A DNA stretch of 55,234 nucleotides. It comes from Jiangella endophytica. GTDB taxonomy: Bacteria; Actinomycetota; Actinomycetes; Jiangellales; Jiangellaceae. Below are positions 24,907-32,916 of the stretch, one piece after another (position 1 is the stretch's first letter; each line of letters begins with the position of its first letter). Both the position numbers and the translations under genes were made by a program. The notes under the pieces were generated by a model. That model saw only the letters and a program-made list of their open reading frames with translations. It did no database searches and was not told the origin of the DNA. The stretch spans positions 1 through 55,234 of the forward strand of contig NZ_QVAI01000027.1 of assembly GCF_003427025.1 (NCBI RefSeq). Direction: 5' to 3'.

Positions 24907-26862
24907 ATGACTGACGAAACCCGCCTGCCCGTGCCGCCGCTGGTGACCCGGCGCACCGTCCTGCTCGGGACCGGTGCCGCCGCCCTGGGCGCCGCCCTGC
25001 CGCTGGTGACCGCGCCCGCCGCCCGCGCGGCGCTGCCCACCGTCCCGGCCCTGCCCGCGGAGCCGGACCGCGCCCTGTTCGCGCCGAACGAGCAGGTCTT
25101 CGCCGGATACCTGAAGATCCTCGCGCCGATGGCGAACGACATCGTCACCGACGGCTCGGCGAACCACGGCTGGATGGCCGGCGGCTGGTGGCGCACCCCG
25201 AGCGAGCCGTTCAACGCCCGCGTCATGGAACACGTCGCGACGTTGAGCTGGTTCCTCGCCAACGACCGGCCCTGGAACCCGTACCACGGCGACACCGCGC
25301 TCGAGGCGCGGTTGTCCGCGGCCGTCGACTACTACCTGAGCCTGCAGCACGACGACGGGTCCTTCCCCGAGTACTCGATCACCGAGCACAGCCTGGCCGC
25401 GACGGGGTTCGGCACCGTCGCGCTCGCCCGGGCGCTGGTGGAGATGCGCGCGGCGGGCACGGACTACGACCAGCGGGTGCGGATGCGCGACGCCATCGCG
25501 GCGTCGTCGGCCTGGCTGGTCGACACGTCGAACGGCGCGCCCTGGAGCAACCCGATCGTCGCGGCCAACCAGACCGCAGCGGGCCTGGCCGGTGCCGCGG
25601 CCGCCGCCGAGGCGCTGCAGGACGACGCGCTGCTGGCCACCGTCCGGCAGCGGGTGACGCTGCTGGGCCAGCGCGGCCAGGCCCCGGGCGGCTGGTTCTA
25701 CGAGCTGCGCGGCTTCGACTCCGGGTACAACTTCAGCGTCCAGCTGCCCGACCTGGGCGAGTTGCACGACCGCATCGGCGGCACCGAGCTGGAGGCCCAG
25801 GCCACGGCGTGGGTGGACTTCTTCCAGTACACGACGGTGCGCGAGCCGGGTGCGCCCGGCTACATCCGGATGGGCGCGGCGTCGTCGCGGACCGACTCCC
25901 GCCCGCCGGTGCTGGACGTCGTCGCCGACTCCGCCGACCGGTACGCCTTCGCCGCCCGGTTCCTGGCGGCACAGCCGAAGCTGGCCGCGTTCCTCACCAG
26001 CCGCGAGGACCGGGCCGCCGAGCGGTCCGCCTGGGCGTCATCGTCCGAGCCGATCCCCGCGCGGGCCAAGCAGGACACGTCGCCGAGGCTGTGGATGCAC
26101 GTCTCGGCGGCGCCCGCCGGCCCGACCCTCGCGCAGAAACAGGCCGGGCAGGCGCTGCTGTCGCACGTGCGGTCGTCGCGGTGGACCCGGCTGCGCTCCA
26201 CCACCGTGCTGGGCATGCGGTTCGTCTTCGTCCGCCGCCCGCGCTACTACGCCGGCGCGTTGTTCGGCCAGCGGGCCGGGGCGATGGTCCGCAACGGCGT
26301 CCAGCTGGTCTGGCACCCGGCGATGGGCGCCGTCGTCGTCGGACTCAACGGCGCCGGCGTGACCGACGACTTCTGGGCGACGGTGCTCGGCGCCGGCGAC
26401 GACGCCCGGACCACCCTGACGGCGGCGTTCACCGACACTGCCGGCACCGCCGTCCCGGACAGCGGCGTCGACGCGATCACCGGCGACTTCCGGATCCGGC
26501 AGACTCCGGCCGGCGTCGCCGTCGAGACCACGACGACGTTCACCGACACCGGGCTGATGCGCAGCGTGAACGCGGACGGGGCGGCGACGGAGATGATCCC
26601 GCTCGTGCTCCAGCCGGGCGACGATCTCGCGTTCGCCGGGTCGTCGACGCCGGTCACCTACAACGCGCCGGCGAGCACCACCGCCACCGGCTTCACCATC
26701 GTCCGCAACGGCGTCACCGCGACCCTGTCGTGGGGCACGGCGCGCTCGGTGACGCTGACCCCGACGTCGCGCACGTTCTTCGCCGACAACGCCCGGCGGC
26801 AGCACGTCCTCCGCGTGACGCATCCCGGCACGCTGGAGCTCACGCTGGGACTCTCGGCGTGA
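24907..26862 (+). CDS. Tat-exported protein of unknown family, probable alpha/alpha-toroid
   Basis: 651-residue protein with a twin-arginine signal (TRRTVLLGTGAAALG, cleavage near ARAALP, residue 41). Residues 50-370 are helix-rich with repeating aromatic motifs (WMAGGWWRTP, YYLSLQHDDGSFPEYSI, WFYELRGFDSGYNFSVQLPDLGEL), the pattern of toroid-fold glycosidases and lyases; residues 380-651 look beta-rich. I recognise no CAZy family. As the only exported enzyme candidate in the IclR cluster, it may generate the importer's ligand (inference). RBS GGAGG precedes the ATG; it is 44 bases after the MalG-type gene and in the same operon. Confidence 0.75.
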   Translation: MTDETRLPVPPLVTRRTVLLGTGAAALGAALPLVTAPAARAALPTVPALPAEPDRALFAPNEQVFAGYLKILAPMANDIVTDGSANHGWMAGGWWRTPSEPFNARVMEHVATLSWFLANDRPWNPYHGDTALEARLSAAVDYYLSLQHDDGSFPEYSITEHSLAATGFGTVALARALVEMRAAGTDYDQRVRMRDAIAASSAWLVDTSNGAPWSNPIVAANQTAAGLAGAAAAAEALQDDALLATVRQRVTLLGQRGQAPGGWFYELRGFDSGYNFSVQLPDLGELHDRIGGTELEAQATAWVDFFQYTTVREPGAPGYIRMGAASSRTDSRPPVLDVVADSADRYAFAARFLAAQPKLAAFLTSREDRAAERSAWASSSEPIPARAKQDTSPRLWMHVSAAPAGPTLAQKQAGQALLSHVRSSRWTRLRSTTVLGMRFVFVRRPRYYAGALFGQRAGAMVRNGVQLVWHPAMGAVVVGLNGAGVTDDFWATVLGAGDDARTTLTAAFTDTAGTAVPDSGVDAITGDFRIRQTPAGVAVETTTTFTDTGLMRSVNADGAATEMIPLVLQPGDDLAFAGSSTPVTYNAPASTTATGFTIVRNGVTATLSWGTARSVTLTPTSRTFFADNARRQHVLRVTHPGTLELTLGLSA

Positions 26863-26914
26863 CCGCGGCGTCGAGCGGGCGCGGCCCGGTCGCTATCGGA
26901 CCCGGCGACGTTAG

Positions 26915-26930
26915 TGCTATAAAAGCAACA
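26915..26930. promoter_or_regulatory. third IclR-type box, overlapping the iclR start codon
   Basis: TGCTATAAAAGCAACA, identical to the copy at 21654-21669. Its last base is the A of the iclR ATG. The TATAAA (26918-26923) would place transcription start at or near the ATG, implying a leaderless autoregulated mRNA; no good -35 is seen. Confidence 0.75.
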
Positions 26931-27673
26931 TGTTGCCGGCACAGCCCAATCGCTCCCTGATGGACGGCCTCGCCTGCCTGCAGGCCCTGGCCACCGCCGA
27001 GCGCCCGGTCGGCACCCGTGAGCTGGCCCGCCGGCTCGGACTGGAGCCCACCCGCGTCAACCGGCTGCTGCGCACGCTGGCCGCGATGGGCCTGGCGGAA
27101 CAGGACGAGGGCCGCCGCTACCGGCCGGGGCCGGCCATCCACGTGCTGGCGGCGCAGAGCCTGCACGGTTCCGGCCTGGTCGACCTGGCGCTTCGGCACA
27201 TGCGCGGGCTGCACGAGTTCGGCTACGCCGTCGCGCTCGGCGTGCTCTGGCGCGACCAGGTCAGCTATCTCTACCACGTCGGCTCGGAGGACCCGTCGTC
27301 GCACGTGTTGCAGGGCGTGCCGTACCCGGCGACGTCGTCGGGCGTCGGGATCGCGCTGCTCGCGCACGAGTCCGAGGACCACGTCCGGGCGCTCTACGCG
27401 CCGACCGAGCCGTCGCTGTTCCAGCTGAACTCGCCGCCGCCCGAGCTGGACGGCGATCTGGGTCTGCTCGCGCTGCTGGAACGTACCCGGAAGCAGGGCT
27501 TCGCGCTGGTCGAGACCGACCCCGGCATGCGGACCGTGGCCGTGGCCGTCGGCGACCCGCCCTACGCCGCGGTCGGCATCTCCGGCACCTTCGGCGACGC
27601 CGAGGTGCCGGAGCTGCGGACCGCCCTCGTCGACGTCGCTCAGAAGATCGCCAAGGGAAAGGACGACACGTGA
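26930..27673 (+). CDS. IclR-family transcriptional regulator
   Basis: 247-residue regulator. The N-terminal winged helix (VGTRELARRLGLEPTRVNRLLRTLAAMGLAEQD) and C-terminal effector domain (RKQGFALVETDPGMRTVAVAV, with A-VGISGTFG near the end) are clear, though the sensor domain is somewhat shorter than usual. Operator copies at its own start codon and in the upstream divergent region point to control of the whole cluster. It overlaps the next gene by 4 bases. Confidence 0.92.
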   Translation: MLPAQPNRSLMDGLACLQALATAERPVGTRELARRLGLEPTRVNRLLRTLAAMGLAEQDEGRRYRPGPAIHVLAAQSLHGSGLVDLALRHMRGLHEFGYAVALGVLWRDQVSYLYHVGSEDPSSHVLQGVPYPATSSGVGIALLAHESEDHVRALYAPTEPSLFQLNSPPPELDGDLGLLALLERTRKQGFALVETDPGMRTVAVAVGDPPYAAVGISGTFGDAEVPELRTALVDVAQKIAKGKDDT

Positions 27674-29043
27674 ACATCTCCGGTGTCATGCCGCAACTCG
27701 CGCAGGTCGCGGACCTCGGTCCGCCGCGCAGCGAGATCGGCGTCGGCGCGCTGATGCCGTGGGCCGGCAAGTTGTACGTGGAGAACTACGTGTCGCACAA
27801 GCGGGGCAGCGGCAGCGGGACGAGCCTGCGCCGCATCAGCGACGACTTCTCCATGGAAGTGGTGCCCGAGACCGTCGGCGTCGACGGGACGTACTCCAAC
27901 CGGTTCGTGCACTTCCCGTCGAACCAGCTGGTCATCGGCCCGCACGTGATCGATGCCGACCACAAGATCCGCACCGTCCCGGAGCTGGAGTCGCTGCGGG
28001 TCTGCGGCACGTCGCGGCACCTGACCGACCCGGACAACCTCGTCTACGTGCTGTGCATGGAGGGCGAGCTGTTCGAGCTGGACGTGCGGACGCTGGAGTG
28101 CCGGCAGGTGGCCGACCTCAACGACGAGCTCGACTCGGCTGGTGAGTTCCGCGTGCACTACAAGGACTGCTACACCGCGTTCGGCCGGCTGGTCGTCTGC
28201 TCGAATGAGTACCACGAGCCCGACTGGGCCGGCGAGCAGGCTGAGGGCCGGCTGGCCGAGTTCGACGGGCGGGAGTGGCGGATCCTGGAGCGACGGCCGT
28301 ACACCGCGATCGGCGGGCGGCACGAGTTCGGCGGGACGATCTTCGCGTCCGGCTGGGACCAGGCGTCGGCCATCCTGTCCGTCTACACCGACTCCGACGG
28401 CCGGTGGACCCGGTACCGGCTGCCGAAGGCGTCGCACACCTTCGATCACAAGTGGCAGACGGAGTGGCCGCGGATCCGCGAGGTGGAGCACGAGCGGTTC
28501 CTGCTGGACCACCACGGCATGTTCTACGAGCTGTCGCCGTGGGCGTACGGCGGGCGGGTCTGGGGCGTGCGGCCGGTGTCGACGCACCTGTGGGTGCTCG
28601 GTGACTTCTGCTCGTGGCGCGGGCTGCTGGTCGCCGGGATGGACAATGCGTCGCCGAGCCGTGGCGAGAGCCCGACGACGGGTGAGCCGCAGTCGGGCCT
28701 GTGGTTCGGCAAGACCGACGACCTGTGGGGGTTCGGGAAGCCGGCCGGGTGGGGTGGCCCGTGGTGGTTGTCCGAGGTGCGGGCCGGTGAGCCGTCGGAC
28801 CCGTATCTGATGACGGGGTTCGAGCACAAGTGCGTGCACCTCGAGAACGCCGGCGACACCGCCGCACGGTTCACCATCGAGATCGACGTCCACGGCCACG
28901 GCCGGTTCGCCGCCGGCCAGACGCTCGTCGTCGAGCCCGGCCAGACCATCACGCACGTCTTCCCGACCGGGTTCAGCGCCCACTGGGTGCGTCTCGTCAG
29001 CGACACCGACACCACCGCCAGCGCGCAGTTCTTCTACACCTGA
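27670..29043 (+). CDS. unrecognised 457-residue protein of the IclR cluster
   Basis: Not recognised. It has no signal peptide; most of the length is beta-rich with repeated Trp/Tyr/His/Gly segments, for example TSRHLTDPDNLVYVL, AIGGRHEFGGTIFASGWDQ and VSTHLWVLGDFCSWRGLLV, a pattern compatible with a beta-propeller, and the last 70 residues (MTGFEHKCVHLENAGDTAAR onward) look like a separate beta-sandwich. GTG start overlaps the iclR stop, and its stop overlaps the FAD-oxidoreductase start (TGATG), so IclR, this protein and the flavoprotein are tightly coupled. A lyase or sugar-binding role is possible but not shown. Confidence 0.75.
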   Translation: MNISGVMPQLAQVADLGPPRSEIGVGALMPWAGKLYVENYVSHKRGSGSGTSLRRISDDFSMEVVPETVGVDGTYSNRFVHFPSNQLVIGPHVIDADHKIRTVPELESLRVCGTSRHLTDPDNLVYVLCMEGELFELDVRTLECRQVADLNDELDSAGEFRVHYKDCYTAFGRLVVCSNEYHEPDWAGEQAEGRLAEFDGREWRILERRPYTAIGGRHEFGGTIFASGWDQASAILSVYTDSDGRWTRYRLPKASHTFDHKWQTEWPRIREVEHERFLLDHHGMFYELSPWAYGGRVWGVRPVSTHLWVLGDFCSWRGLLVAGMDNASPSRGESPTTGEPQSGLWFGKTDDLWGFGKPAGWGGPWWLSEVRAGEPSDPYLMTGFEHKCVHLENAGDTAARFTIEIDVHGHGRFAAGQTLVVEPGQTITHVFPTGFSAHWVRLVSDTDTTASAQFFYT

Positions 29044-31352
29044 TGCGCCGACCGCGCCCTATCCGTGAGGACGTCCACCCCGTGAGCTCCGAGCGCCCGC
29101 TCCTCGTCATCGAACCGGCCACCGAACAGCGCGACTTCCGCACCGAACAGCTCGACGCCGACCTGGTGATCGTCGGCGGGGGACTGGCCGGGACGTGCGC
29201 GGCGATCACCGCCGCGCGGGCCGGCATCAGGGTGGTGCTGGTGCAGGACCGGCCGGTGCTGGGCGGCAATGCGTCCAGCGAGGTGCGGTTGTGGGCGCTC
29301 GGCGCCACCGCGCAGCTGTCCAACAACAACCGGTGGTCGCGCGAGGGCGGCGTCATCGACGAGATCCTGGTCGAGAACCTCTTCCGTAACCCCGAGGGCA
29401 ACGCGGTCGTCGTCGACACCGTGCTGCTGGAGAAGGTGGTGTCCGAGCCGAACATCACGCTGCTGCTGAACACCGCCGCCGTGGGCGTGACCAAGGACGG
29501 TGCCGACATCGCGTCGGTGACGGCGTTCTGCAGCCAGAACTCCACCCGGTACGAGCTCACCGCGCCGTTGTTCTGCGACGCGTCCGGTGACGGTGTCCTG
29601 GGGTTCCTGGCCGGTGCGGCGTACCGGATGGGGGCGGAGTCGCGGGAGGAGTTCGGTGAGCTGTTCGCGCCGGAGGAGGAATTCGGCGCCCTGCTCGGCC
29701 ACTCGATCTACTTCTACACCAAGGACGTCGGGGTTCCGGTCGCGTTCACCCCGCCCGGCTACGCCCTGGACGACGTCACCGCGATCCCGCGCTGGCGCAG
29801 TTTCAGCACGGCGGAGCAGGGGTGCCGGCTGTGGTGGATCGAGTACGGCGGGCGGTTGGACACCGTCCACGACACCGAGGCGATCAAGTGGGAGCTGTGG
29901 AAGGTGGTCTACGGCGTCTGGAACCACCTGAAGAACTCCGGGCGGTTCCCGGAGGCGGAGACGTTGACGCTGGAGTGGGTGGGGCTGATCCCGGGTAAGC
30001 GGGAGAGCCGCCGGTTCGAGGGCCTCTACATGCTGCGCCAGCAGGATCTCGTCGAGCAGCGACCGCACGACGACGCCGTCGGCTCCGGCGGGTGGTCCAT
30101 CGACCTGCACCCGGCCGACGGCGTGTTCAGCGAGTATGCGGGCAGTCACCATCTGCACGCCCGCGGGGTCTATCAGGTGCCGTATCGGTGCCTGGTCAGC
30201 CGCGATGTCGGCAACCTGTTCCTGGCCGGGCGCATCATCAGCGTCACGCACGTCGCGTTCGCCTCCACCCGTGTGATGGTGACGAGTGCGCACCTGGGCC
30301 AGGCCGTCGGGATGGCCGCGGCGGCCTGCGTACGCGACGGAGTGGCTCCGGCGCAGCTGACCGAGCCGGACCGGATGCGGGCTCTCCAGCTCGACCTGCT
30401 GCGTACCGGCCAGCACATCCCCGGGCACCGTCTCGACGATCCGGACGACCTGGCCCGGCGGGCTCGGCTCTCCGCCTCCAGCTCGTTCGCGCTGTCCTCG
30501 CTGCCGGGTGACGGCCCGGCGGCGCCGCTGGACACGTCTCTGGCGCAGCTGCTGCCGGTGCCGGCCGGCCCGGTCCCGCAGCTCGGCCTGACCGTCGACG
30601 TCGCCGCCCCCACCACCCTCCGGGTCGAGCTGCGCACCGGCAACCGCCCCGACGACTACACCCCCGACGTCGTCCTCGCCAGCCGGGAGTTCCCGCTGAC
30701 CCCCGGGCCGGGTCAGCGGCTGAAGCTCGACCTCGACACGGACGTCGACGAGCCCCGCTACGTGTTCCTGACGCTGCTGCGCAACGAGCACGTCGCCGTA
30801 CACACGACGCTGACCCGGGTCACCGGGCTCATGTCCGTGCGGCACCGGTCGACGCAGGAGGCCGACCCCGCGGTCGGCCGCCCGCGGGTCGAGTTCTGGA
30901 CTCCCGAGCGCCGCCCCGGCGGCCACAACCTCGCCGTGACCGCCGACCCGCCGCTGCGCGCGTGGGAGGTGGACAGCCTGGTCGACGGGCACGCGCGGCC
31001 CACGTCGCACCCCAACGCCTGGCTCGCGGCCGTCGGCGACCCCGCACCCAGCGCCACCCTGCGCTGGGACTCACCGCAGACCATCGCCCGGGTCGAGCTG
31101 ACGTTCGACACCGACCCGGACCACCCGATGGAGACCGTGCTGTGGGGGCACCTCGAGCGCACGACCCCGTCATGCGTGCGCGACTACCGCCTGCGCGTCG
31201 GCGACACCGTGGTCGCGGAGCGTTCCGGCAACCACCAGACCCGCGACACCGTCACGTTCGATCCGCCCCTCGTGACCGACCATCTCGCTGTCGATGTCCT
31301 CGCCGGCCACGGGTCCGGCCCGGCGGCCGTCGTGCAGCTCCGCTGCCACTGA
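29043..31352 (+). CDS. FAD-dependent oxidoreductase with C-terminal discoidin-like domain
   Basis: 769-residue flavoprotein of the same broad family as the gene at 19975. Rossmann motif LVIVGGGLAGTCAAITAARAG at about residues 39-60, the flavin-proximal VLGGNASSEVRLWALG, and the C-terminal flavin block NLFLAGRIISVTHVAFASTRVM near residue 395. Residues 490-615 are beta-rich, and 630-769 resemble an F5/8C (galactose-binding-like) domain (SLVDGHARPTSHPNAWLA, then RVELTFDTDPDHPMET). No signal peptide, so an intracellular sugar-binding fusion. Start is ATG 29043 overlapping the upstream stop; GTG 29082 with a GAGGA upstream is an alternative. Confidence 0.83.
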   Translation: MRRPRPIREDVHPVSSERPLLVIEPATEQRDFRTEQLDADLVIVGGGLAGTCAAITAARAGIRVVLVQDRPVLGGNASSEVRLWALGATAQLSNNNRWSREGGVIDEILVENLFRNPEGNAVVVDTVLLEKVVSEPNITLLLNTAAVGVTKDGADIASVTAFCSQNSTRYELTAPLFCDASGDGVLGFLAGAAYRMGAESREEFGELFAPEEEFGALLGHSIYFYTKDVGVPVAFTPPGYALDDVTAIPRWRSFSTAEQGCRLWWIEYGGRLDTVHDTEAIKWELWKVVYGVWNHLKNSGRFPEAETLTLEWVGLIPGKRESRRFEGLYMLRQQDLVEQRPHDDAVGSGGWSIDLHPADGVFSEYAGSHHLHARGVYQVPYRCLVSRDVGNLFLAGRIISVTHVAFASTRVMVTSAHLGQAVGMAAAACVRDGVAPAQLTEPDRMRALQLDLLRTGQHIPGHRLDDPDDLARRARLSASSSFALSSLPGDGPAAPLDTSLAQLLPVPAGPVPQLGLTVDVAAPTTLRVELRTGNRPDDYTPDVVLASREFPLTPGPGQRLKLDLDTDVDEPRYVFLTLLRNEHVAVHTTLTRVTGLMSVRHRSTQEADPAVGRPRVEFWTPERRPGGHNLAVTADPPLRAWEVDSLVDGHARPTSHPNAWLAAVGDPAPSATLRWDSPQTIARVELTFDTDPDHPMETVLWGHLERTTPSCVRDYRLRVGDTVVAERSGNHQTRDTVTFDPPLVTDHLAVDVLAGHGSGPAAVVQLRCH

Positions 31353-31664
31353 GCCCACAGCCGGCACACCCGACCGATGCGGCGCCGCGCGTGCGACAAG
31401 ATCACTGCCTGTCCTGCGCGGCTCGATTGCATGTCGCGGTGGGCGCGAAGCTCGCCGTCGGTGAAGACGTGTGCGTCGTTCGGCACGACGATCGGTGGAG
31501 CGCGCAGGCGCGCGAGGGTGCTCCGTGACGTGGTCGGCGCCGCATCGGTCGTGCAGATCGGCTCAGTCCTCGGCGGCATGACGATCCAGTCAGATCTTCA
31601 CACTTGCGGGAGATCCCCGTCGGTTCTGCCTCCGCAGGTTGAGTGGCGTTGTTCAGTGAACCGC
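31353..31664. other. 312-base gap between the IclR cluster and the low-GC island
   Basis: No convincing gene. Small open frames occur on both strands (for example 31377-31670 plus and 31184-31579 minus), but none has an RBS or recognisable motifs. GC falls here relative to the left side, so this is the likely left junction of the island. I found no copy of the tRNA-Arg 3' end in it. Confidence 0.5.
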
Positions 31665-32825
31665 CTATGAGCCTTGGAGCGGCTGGCCTGGGCGCGGCTG
31701 TCGAGGCCGGCGGGCGAATAGCCCGAACTCACGTATCCAACTCACGAATGCCGCCGTCATCGTGCGGTAACCGTCCAGATTCGGGTGCAGGGTGTCCGTG
31801 AACTGGTCGGCGTGCCCCGGCCCGAGCAGTTCGGTGCCCGCCAGGTAGTGGAGGTGGGAGTCGGCTCGTGCGCTGACGACCTCGGCGATGAGTGGCCGGA
31901 TCGTGCCGACTGTGAGGTGCGGTAAGTCATCGGTCGGTGTCGTGCCGATGAACCCGCCGGCGCCGTCCGGACGGATCGGGCCCGCCTGGTGCTCATGCGG
32001 CATGCAGTAGACAGGGGACATGACGACGATGGACGTCTCCGGGTGCGCGTCACGGATGCGATCGAGGAAGCCGTGTAGTGCGGGGACGAAGACGCGCTCG
32101 CGCATCGCGTCGCCGTTCACGATGTTCACGCCCACCTCTAGGGAGATCACCTCGTAAGGTTGCGCTGCGATCGCTTTGGCGACGAACGGGTCGAGCAAGG
32201 CCTGTCCCGCCAACGCGTAGGAGCTCAGCTCGACGTCGAGGCGCACTGCGGCAGCGGTCGGCCAGGCGTCGATGGGATCGTCCACCTCGTAGCAGTGTGA
32301 GATGGAGCTGCCGTAGTGGGCCCACCTGGGCCGCGTCGACGGAGCCGGCGCGACCGGGGCGTCGGCGTGCAGGCTGATGATGTTCGTTTCGGCTCGATGC
32401 GGCAGCCACACGGTGACATCCCTGTCATCAGAGGCGTCACCAAGGTGGAATGTCAGGCGTCGCCGCCCATCGACCCGCGACCAGACGCCGTCCTCGTCCA
32501 CGCTTGTTCGCCCGTCCGTCGGGACGCTGACGGACTCGCGGTGATCCGCCGTCATCGCCGTGAATACGGTCGGCCGACCCGACGGCCGCTCTTGGCGTCC
32601 GAGCGAGGCGAAGGTCTCCACTTCAAGCTCGATCCGGGTCGCCTTCGTGCGCAGGCGCAGGCGAACACCGGCCGCTTGTCGGGAGAGCCGGATCACGCGG
32701 TCGTCCGCACCGCGGGCGGCAACGCTCGGCGAGAGCCGGATAGGGAGCACGCCGCTCGCGGTCTCGTCCCGATACCCGGCGCCGGCCACGGCTGCGTCCA
32801 GCATCGCGCGATCGACCTTGTTCAC
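31665..32825 (-). CDS. SGNH/GDSL-type hydrolase
   Basis: 386-residue esterase-type protein. The N-terminal 170 residues form a beta-sandwich-like domain; the catalytic domain has the block I nucleophile in HYGSSISHC and the block V Asp/His in DTLHPNLDGY. Such two-domain SGNH proteins deacetylate sugars or polysaccharides. The GTG start at 32825 has AGAGGAG upstream; 42 further codons of open frame upstream cross the intergenic hairpin and were not used. No signal peptide, so probably acts on imported, acetylated oligosaccharides. Confidence 0.85.
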   Translation of the reverse strand: MNKVDRAMLDAAVAGAGYRDETASGVLPIRLSPSVAARGADDRVIRLSRQAAGVRLRLRTKATRIELEVETFASLGRQERPSGRPTVFTAMTADHRESVSVPTDGRTSVDEDGVWSRVDGRRRLTFHLGDASDDRDVTVWLPHRAETNIISLHADAPVAPAPSTRPRWAHYGSSISHCYEVDDPIDAWPTAAAVRLDVELSSYALAGQALLDPFVAKAIAAQPYEVISLEVGVNIVNGDAMRERVFVPALHGFLDRIRDAHPETSIVVMSPVYCMPHEHQAGPIRPDGAGGFIGTTPTDDLPHLTVGTIRPLIAEVVSARADSHLHYLAGTELLGPGHADQFTDTLHPNLDGYRTMTAAFVSWIREFGLFARRPRQPRPGQPLQGS

Positions 32826-32875
32826 GTGTGCTCCTCTGCCGATTCGAGGTGCTCTCGGTGTCCTCCGACGAGACA

Positions 32876-32909
32876 GATCTGCGGGTGCGCGAACGCGCAC
32901 CCGCAGATC
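32876..32909 (-). terminator. strong hairpin after the GH99-like gene
   Basis: A 15-base perfect stem around a GAAC loop: GATCTGCGGGTGCGC (32876-32890) with GCGCACCCGCAGATC (32895-32909). It lies 7 bases beyond the stop of the GH99-like gene and before the SGNH gene. No T-run follows; it may terminate or stabilise the transcript. Confidence 0.65.
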
Positions 32910-32916
32910 ATCCCGC

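Noticed and set aside
31618..31640. Partial resemblance of TTCTGCCTCCGCAG to the tRNA-Arg anticodon arm as a left att copy
   Set aside because: Too short and from the wrong part of the tRNA; an att repeat should contain the T arm and 3' end.
31377..31670. 97-codon plus-strand open frame in the island junction
   Set aside because: No RBS, no recognisable motif and atypical composition for either flank.
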